Assembly (NCBI GenBank): GCA_036346405.1
Contig: CM070566.1
Location: 18,719,533-18,783,532, forward strand
DNA from: Phyllostachys edulis
Taxonomy: Eukaryota > Streptophyta > Magnoliopsida > Poales > Poaceae
DNA: 64,000 nt
Reading direction: 5' to 3'
A model generated the notes under the pieces. The model searched no databases, had not been told where the DNA came from, and saw only the letters and a program-made list of their open reading frames with translations. Below are positions 57,631 through 64,000 of the stretch, piece by piece (the first letter of the stretch is position 1; each line of letters opens with the position of its first letter). A program made the translations under genes and the position numbers.

Positions 57631-59743
57631 CTTGGCGAATCTTCAACTGATGGTATTCTGACCTTAAATCTATCTTGGAGAACACTCCGGCTCCTTTTAA
57701 CTGGTCAAACAAATCATCGATCCTGGGCAAAGGATACTTGCTCTTGATGGTAACTTCATTGAGTAAGCGATAGTCCACACACATTCGCTGGGTACCATCC
57801 TTCTTAGGGACAAAGATCACTAGGGCTCCCCAAGGCAAAGAACTTGGTCGAACAAATCCTTTATCTTGCATTTCCTCGACCTGCCTTTTCAGCTCGATTA
57901 AGTCGTCAACCGGCAAACGGTAGGGTCTCTTGGAAATAGGTGCGGTTCCCAGAACTAGGTTAATGACAAACTCTAGGTCCCTGTCCAGTGGCATTCCAGG
58001 TAGATCATCAGGGAAGACATCCGAAAACTCTCTTATCACTGGCACATCTTCCAAAGATACAGCACTGACACTGCAGATTAACGCTCCATCACACTTTTCA
58101 GTGGAGGCTTCAAATTTTACTTTGGTTCCAACTGGGCTAACCATAGTAATGCTTCTACCACCACAAGCTAAAATTGCTTGGTGACTAGCAAGTCAATCCA
58201 TACTCAAAATCACATCTAATGATTTGGCATTGATGACTATGAGGTTGGCTAGGAATTTTGCCCCTTCTATGGTTACTTTAACCTTAGGGCAACCTTGGTT
58301 CGTACTCAACTCCGAACCAGGTGATTGAATTAACAAAGCATTTTTAAGAGTCAGAACCTTTAGCTGATGCTTTGCAACAAAACTCCGAGAAACAAACTAA
58401 TGCGAAGCTCTAGAATCAAACAAAACAGTAGCAGGTGCTGAATTTACTAGGAACTTACCCAACATGACGTCTGGAGTTGTCTGGGCTTCCTCCACCATGA
58501 CATGGTTTACACGGCCTCTCCCGAAAGGCTAAGGAGACTTGGCTGGTGCAGCTGGAGTCTGAGGTGCTCCACGTCCTGCTCCCTGCATGGGGGTTCTAGT
58601 CGGTGTAGCTCCCAAGTTGAATTTGACTGATGATGGTCCTTGCTTCTGTGGGCAGTTGCTGGCATAATGTCGTAATTGCTGACAGTTGAAACAGGTGATT
58701 CCTACGGCACTATTGTTGTTTCTTGGCTACTAGTTGTTGGTGTTGTTGTTGAAGCTGCGAAATCCTAAGGCAGCTGGGCGAGGTGCTGTTGCAGGGATCC
58801 AGAAGGTGACAGGAGGAACATAATGAGCTGGGTGTTGTGCATTTGTTCTGGCCCTCTGCGGATGACCTTGATGAGCACCATGCTGCATCATCTTCCTTTT
58901 GTGAGATTCTGCAGGCTCGCGACGTGACTCTTCGATGAGCATAGCCTTGTTCACTAGTTGTTGGAAATTTGCATAGTCGTTGCCAACGACTTGAACCTTT
59001 AAGCTAGGGTTTAGTCTTCGCTTAAAACGCTTCTGACGTGCATCGTCTGTGGCAACATCCTCTTGAGCATAGCATGAGAGTTGAGTGAACTTATTGAGGT
59101 ATTCACTCACTGACATGTTTTCTTGCCGCAGCTCATGAAACTCTTTCTTCTTCATTTCCACCTTTCCGTTAGGAATATGAGAGTGGTGGAAAGTTTCTGA
59201 AAATTCAGCCCATGTGATGTTCTTGTGGTTTTCATGGGTGGCGCAGTAGTTTTCCCATCATTCCGCGACGGTGCCTTCCAGATGGTGCGCAACATACATA
59301 ACTTTCTCACGGTCGTCACATCGGGTAATGGCAAGCTTCTTCTCAGTAGAGCGCAGCCAGTCGTTTGCATCCAAAGGCTCAGAGGAGCTGGAGAAGGTAG
59401 GTGGATGGGTCCTCATAAATTATGCCAGCTTTGACTGAGGAAAAACTGGTGGGGGTGGAGGTTGCATGGCTGCTTCTTGATTGTTTTGGATCAGCATGGC
59501 GACTAAGGCAGCAGCGGTCTGGTTTTGTTGAGTCATCATTTGATTCATATTCTGCATCATTGCATTCATTAATTGTGTTTGGGCTGCCATGAATTGACTC
59601 AAACCCTGATCTGCTGTGGCTGTCGGAGGAGGTGGGGGTGGTGGCGTAAAGGGATCCACTAGTTCATCCTGACTTGCCGAGTTGTGGGTCTGAACCATCT
59701 GCACAAATCTTCTCAGGTTTAATAGACGAGAGGAAGAAAGCAC
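57631..59743 (-). pseudogene. Gypsy gag, protease and N-terminal RT
   Basis: The minus strand begins with gag (MVQTHNSASQDELVDPF, a PPPP run, then a Met/Gln-rich MMQNMNQMMTQQNQ; 59743-59420). The gag core continues as EFHELRQENMSVSEYL and RRLNPSLKVQVVGNDY (59161-58730), with frame breaks between pieces. A CCHC-type knuckle (CQQLRHYASNCP) and the protease follow, where the usual DSGA is DSRA with a nearby stop (58400). RT starts LPWGALVIFVPKKDGTQRM and VFSKIDLRSEYHQLK, and is cut at 57631 by the solo LTR. At least three stops or shifts are visible. Confidence 0.9.
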
Positions 59744-59774
59744 GATAGGAAAGAGGGAAACACTACTACAAAAA

Positions 59775-60066
59775 AGGCCTTCACAGACGGTTCAAAAACG
59801 TCAGACGGTTTTGTGAGCCGTCTGAGTTTATGGGTCAGTAATGACATGAGGTCATCACAGACGGTTTTTGAACTGTCTGTAATACATAATATTACAGACG
59901 GTTATTAACTCAAAACCGCTCAGGATAGTCGACTATCACAGATAGTTTGTAAATGAAACCGTTTGTGATAGTCGACAATCACAGACGGTTTCATCTACAA
60001 ACCGTCAGTGATAGTCGACTATCACAAACGGTTTCAGCTACAAACCGTCTGTGATAGTCGACTATC
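59775..60066. repeat. CACTA subterminal repeat array
   Basis: The motif CACAGACGGTT and its complement AACCGTCTGTGA occur about a dozen times, often as inverted pairs. From 59925 the palindrome TGATAGTCGACTATCA joins the units. Such arrays bind the element's own transposase-associated protein. Confidence 0.9.
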
Positions 60067-60583
60067 ATGCATTTGCTTTCAAAGCTACAAATGCTCGTGA
60101 TATTCTTTTGCATTGCTAAATCTATTTACGATTATTGGTTAGCCTCAGAAATGCTAGCCATGCCCTCTTAAACAAGTGAAACACAACATTAAGTTGTATA
60201 CATCCAATTCACATTCATTTCTAAACAAGCACATCCAATTAGCATTTATTTCGTATAAGCACATCAAATTAGATTCATTTCAGAAACAAGCACATCCAAT
60301 TCACAAATCAATTAACTAAAATTAACCATTAATGTACATTTACACACATGTACCATTAAGTTCAATCTTATCCCAATCAAGTTCAATCTACATTGTGGAA
60401 TGCTCCATCTGGATTTATGACCTGATTGTTCAGGAATGCCGCAAGGTGTGATCAAATTTTTATGAGCTTGCTCTGTTCCAACGTAGTTTCGGAGATGGTC
60501 GCAACCTGTCGCTAGGAAGATTAAATTCGCGCTTATATAAATTGGTAAGTATATATGAAATAATTGTTGCAAGATTGACAAAC

Positions 60584-62100
60584 CTAAGGATCATCGGTGG
60601 ACACGGAACTGATGAGTAGTTCCATGTTGTGGCAAACATAGTATCCATAGACGTTGCGGCCCGACGGTTGCTGGTGGCACTGCAAAAATAGAATTGGTTA
60701 GTTCGAGAGGCATTACTATGAAGTGTTATATAGGATTAATGTGTACTAGCTAGCGAGTACCGGGAAAGTTAGATCGTGTTTCAGCGTCCTTCCCTTGTTT
60801 TTCCCTCCTTTAGCATAGAACACGCCGAACGCCCTACATGACTCCAAGAAGTTAGCCTTAGCCATTGGAAAGGAAGGAAAGACTACAATAGAGTTTCTAT
60901 GGAGGAAATGTGTTTACCTATTGATTAAATGCCGGATAACTGTGAAGTTGTGAGTGGTCCTCTGTAGGGAATCTAGATATATTACCGAGCTCTATTTTGG
61001 TATAATTACAATTAGAATCCAGTGGAACCTACACATGTATGTCACCATGGTTGTTAAACCTAAGTTCTGTTGCTTATAAAGTACAAATCAACAAGTATAG
61101 CCAGTAGTGCAACACTTACTCCTGGTTGTAGGGCAAAAGTATGTATTCCTTGTTGCGGCGAGCCAAAGAAAAACGCTTATAACGTAATCCTCGATTTAAT
61201 CTTGCATTCTCCTTGATGGTTTGCGCGGAGACCACGTGTGGGTCGAGGAAACCTACTGGTGAATTCCTTAATTCGGCTTCAGACATCATGTATCTATATA
61301 CAAAAGCAAGGAGTTATATATAACATTTATCGATATTACACGAACATTGACCGTGATTGTACACACTTACAGTCGAGGTTGAAGAGACAGAACAAGTCCT
61401 CGAAGGTCACCGTGAAGACACAGTCTTGAGCATTGTGGTTAAAATGAACCTCGTTGAACTTGACAGTGACACCCGAGCATCGTTGTTCATTCGTCTTGTT
61501 GGCCTGTTCCATGTACCATGTATGCAATGTCGTGCAAGCCGGTCCTAGGGTAGGGTTGTCTAACCTCTTGACCAACGACTCGCCTAGCACGAATTTTCGG
61601 GCCAACGACAAGAAGGGGATATCAGAACAGGAGTCGTCCATCTTCGATTTGCCCTTGCTACCTCGCTTTGTAGAGGTTGACTTCACAAGAGTCGACTGAG
61701 CACGAGTTGTAGATGCATCTGATGCACCAGGCCCTTCCTGCTTTGGTGCAGGTAGCTCCGGTGCAGTCAGCTCCCGTGGACTAGACAACGTTGCAGGACA
61801 TTCCCGTGAAGTTGACACCAGACCAGGTAGCTCCAGGCAAATGTCCCTCTTGGGCCATTGGATGAATGTTCCAACGGCTTGCTCTACAGTCATGACCTCG
61901 TCGTTTGGGGGAATATGCAGCAGGACAACCTCGAAATTGGCACAAACACCGTCCACATTCACTTTTGTGAAACCCGGTGTTAGATTTGCCATCAGGCACC
62001 CAAGCCCCAACACCGATGGATACACTGCCCCAAGCAAAGATCTAGGGCAACAGAGGCATATCGACTTGGAGCTTGCACTTCGTAGCCACCTACATAACGA
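60584..62100 (-). pseudogene. CACTA-encoded Ulp1-type (C48) cysteine protease, decayed
   Basis: Exons on the minus strand: 62100-61371 reads GFTKVNVDGVCANFEVVLLH and FIQWPKRDICLELP, a domain typical of this CACTA protein. It goes on ARKFVLGESLVKRL, HTWYMEQANK and FEDLFCLFNLD. 61293-61120 reads MMSEAELRNSPVGFLDP and KEYILLPYNQE. 61028-60918 reads FHWILIVIIPK, a stop, then VIYLDSLQR. 60679-60584 reads CHQQPSGRNVYGYYVCHNM. GT/AG sites bound these exons. The catalytic His (HWIL) and Asp (YLDSL) are present. The usual CGYYVC is YGYYVC here, so the expected nucleophile Cys is replaced by Tyr. A frame change near 62045 and the internal stop make it a likely pseudogene. Confidence 0.85.
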
Positions 62101-62165
62101 TACAAAATTAGCTACTCCAACAGCCTATCAATGGATTGAGCATTCCGAAATAATAATTATTACTC

Positions 62166-63420
62166 GATATCATCGACAGAAATCTGTGCTGCCGCCTATT
62201 GGGGTAGGGTTAGGGTTGGACGTCTTTGCTACTCGGAAGTTTGGGGGGGGGCTAGCACAAGAGGGCGAGGGCTTGCAAGCGATTTGGGACTTGCAACCTG
62301 AACTTCCTAAGCCTTTCCTCAAAGCTCTCCACCGCCAAGTTCGTCGCACTCGACCACGATCATCGATCTCATCTCTGAGGGATTCAGTTATCTCATCTTT
62401 GAGGGATTCACGAATCTCCTCTCGTAGCTTTGCATCGCGCTCGACTTTGGCTCTCTTCCTACTCCGGTACGATTTGGAGTCCGCTCGGAACCAATCTTTC
62501 CATTGAACATAAAGACTAGCACCCTTCATGTGACCCGGGTGCTCATTGTTTTCCAAGGCCGCGGAGAGTATATCTCTCTCCCTGCCTATCTGGAATGAGC
62601 CTTGGGAAGATTGTGCACTCAGCGTTACCTGCAATAGCCCGACATGTCATTTCACTTCCTATGAAGTTATGGAGTAATTACAAACTAGGTAGTTCGATAT
62701 CTTACGAGGCGCTGGGACACTTCTTGGTCTACGGGGTTTGGAAAGGAGACTTCCCCCATAGACAGGGTACGTAACCTCCCCATTAACCAGTTTCGGACGC
62801 GCTCATCAATGATCTCGGGAAATGGTGGGGAGACATTCGAACGGTTTGCTTGCTGGTCCTGATCTCTCCATATCGGGATTTTACCTGTATACCCAACGGT
62901 GCCGAGTCTGTGGGGATGCTTGTTTTTACCTACAGGGCCGTGTGCGCCGCACTTTCACTCCTAAATTCATTAGCACTCTTCCAAGAACGGATACTTGTGG
63001 AAGGGCCTCAGATCTTTCTCTACGTAGTTCTTGACAAGTGTGCTCTTGAAGTTCTTCCACGCTTTGCATGCCTGTAGCAACACGTGTCATCACACGGAGT
63101 CCCGGTGTTGCTCTGGGATCTCGAACGATTTGAGAATATCCGTCAGCAGCACATCTTTCTGAGTTTTGGTCAACTCCTTCCACGAATCGTAGGTGATGTT
63201 GACCCGTTCTCGTAACTATTCCAACCATTCTCTCGAATCTGGACGCTTTCGGCGAGGATTTATAGGGTCCTGCATCGACGACCGTGATGGTAAATCGCCC
63301 GCTTGGCCTTTTCGATATTCCTCTTCTTCTACTGCGCTTGGATATTCCAAAGGACGGTTCATCAGACACATGAGGCGGCGACGATGACGAAGAATGAGTG
63401 GAAGACATCTTCACAAGAAA
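62166..63420 (-). pseudogene. CACTA Transposase_24-type (Ptta/En/Spm) protein, N-terminal part, broken
   Basis: On the minus strand, near 63410-62930, two frames are needed. One reads GISKRPSGRFTITVVD. The other reads LRERVNITYDSWKELTKTQK, then ACKAWKNFKSTLVKNYVEKD and RPFHKYPFLEE. This is the usual order of the transposase-associated domain in grass CACTA elements. A stop at about 63215 and another near 63110 break it. A later exon (62634-62170) reads FQIGRERDILSAALENNEHP and GASLYVQWKDWF, followed by a charged coiled-coil-like stretch (REEIRESLKDEITESLRDEI). It is probably the upstream part of the same gene as the Ulp1-type exons. Confidence 0.75.
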
Positions 63421-64000
63421 TAGAAGTTCTGACACACATGAACATATTATCATAAGATTTGATCTCTATGTGTATGGGTATACACACCAATTAATAATAA
63501 TTGGGATATGTAGGGAAGAAATTAGGACCAATACAATGATATAATTGACATAAACATGTAAATCATCCAAGTCATTTAAAAGGAATAATGTGCTCAACAC
63601 AAACATCATGTGAACAAATTAGAGCTCAATTTCAAACCCGATTATGAAAACAATTTCAGTACAAGACTATTATCATCACAGAGCATTCATCTCAAACCCA
63701 CCACACCACACTGCAACATATTCCAGTAATAGTATCAAAACAAATACCATATGAATCACTGACTAGAACAAATACAAATTCCTAAAACAAGTACAACACC
63801 TCATACTACTCAGTGTTTGAACCAGATACCAGTGCAATTATCATGAGTCAATGAGGACCATGATAGCATGACAGATTATTGATAGAAAGAGTGAGGGAAA
63901 GGGGCATTGGGGTCGGCAACTCGGCATTGGATACCTTTGGGCGTTGAGGAGAAGGACGAGCAGGGAGCAGTACCGGAGCAGCAGGGCGGCGTCGAAGGGG

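Larger units (their letters stand above)
48355..59760 (-). mobile_element. Tekay/Del-like Ty3/gypsy chromovirus, split by a solo LTR and separated from its 5' LTR by a CACTA element
   Basis: The minus-strand gypsy element has its 3' LTR at 48355-51684, a polypurine tract, pol (51720-54121 and 57631-58730) and gag (58730-59743). A later solo LTR (54122-57625) splits RT. The CACTA element at 59761 lies only about 20 bases before the first gag ATG, so the leader, primer-binding site and 5' LTR are out of the window. The 3.3-kb LTR, the HDVFHVSQLKKC and ILEVTERVTRNK motifs and the chromodomain end (HTEEETTWERE) fit the Tekay/Del clade. It carries stops, frameshifts and active-site changes throughout and is inactive. 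Confidence 0.92.
59761..64000 (-). mobile_element. CACTA (En/Spm-type) transposon, partial at the window end
   Basis: The element opens with CACTACTACAAAAAAGGCC at 59761, after AAA (possible 3-bp target). A dense subterminal array follows, then minus-strand exons of a Ulp1-type protein and a Transposase_24-type protein. The far end is not in the window. Intervals 60066-60583 and 63460-64000 hold no recognised exon. The element was inserted in the leader of the Tekay-like gypsy element. Confidence 0.92.

Noticed and set aside
62926..63453. 175-codon CACTA frame as a real protein
   Set aside because: After the first third, the conserved Transposase_24-type text is in another frame, so the long frame is partly accidental.

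Overview
This is a plant nuclear window, almost certainly from a grass. The evidence is coiled-coil NB-ARC-LRR (CNL) gene pieces of a rice-like type, grass-type LTR retrotransposons with 3.3-3.9 kb LTRs that begin TGTAACA, CACTA, hAT, Mutator-like and Helitron elements, and canonical GT-AG introns. The species cannot be fixed from the sequence alone. I see no intact protein-coding host gene. Every host-derived gene is a fragment or pseudogene, and most of the window is transposon. I see no CRISPR array, operon, rRNA or tRNA gene.

Left third (1-21.4 kb). A LINE-like insertion (820-2413, 13-bp target-site duplication) lies beside an F-box pseudogene (minus strand, 2431-3319). Next comes the 3' end of a CNL resistance gene (3990-4799) split by a MITE. 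A Pack-MULE (4982-6722, perfect 9-bp target duplication) carries a 5' fragment of the 26S proteasome ATPase gene RPT2. Then comes a five-level nest. A non-autonomous copia-like element (7424-21415, target duplication GTGAA) is broken in its 3' LTR by a Helitron-like element (7457-19012, A|TC...CTAG|T). The Helitron carries exons of an RGLG-type copine/E3 ligase gene. Intron 1 of that capture contains a solo LTR (8303-16462, target duplication ATTTG), which is itself hit by a second solo LTR in the opposite direction (8509-11861, TAGCC) and by a non-autonomous hAT element (15067-16111, TTTAGGAC).

Middle (21.4-44.5 kb). A neprosin-domain fragment (minus strand, near 23.5 kb) and a decayed hAT transposase element (24.8-27.2 kb) precede a very young Reina-like Ty3/gypsy element (27722-33222). 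Its LTRs differ at 1 of 353 positions, yet its single long frame has three stop codons. A CNL pseudogene follows (34394-41837). Its LRR region is split by a 2.2-kb hAT element with a perfect 8-bp target duplication. The first exon of a further CNL gene starts at 44392 and is cut off at 44489 by an LTR.

Right third (44.5-64 kb). A plus-strand LTR (from 44490) was invaded by a minus-strand Tekay/Del-like gypsy element (48355-59760). Its RT gene was then split by another solo LTR (54122-57625, ATCTT), and its 5' end is separated by a CACTA element starting at 59761 and running off the window. The CACTA element has a Ulp1-like protease gene lacking its expected catalytic cysteine.

The locus is best read as a decaying CNL cluster (three remnants) swollen by successive nested insertions. 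Target duplications give the order of events. I found no wholly new biological system. The most notable items are the Helitron capture inside a split copia LTR, the two ubiquitin-proteasome gene captures close together, the young gypsy copy with three stops, and the CACTA protease that lost its nucleophile.
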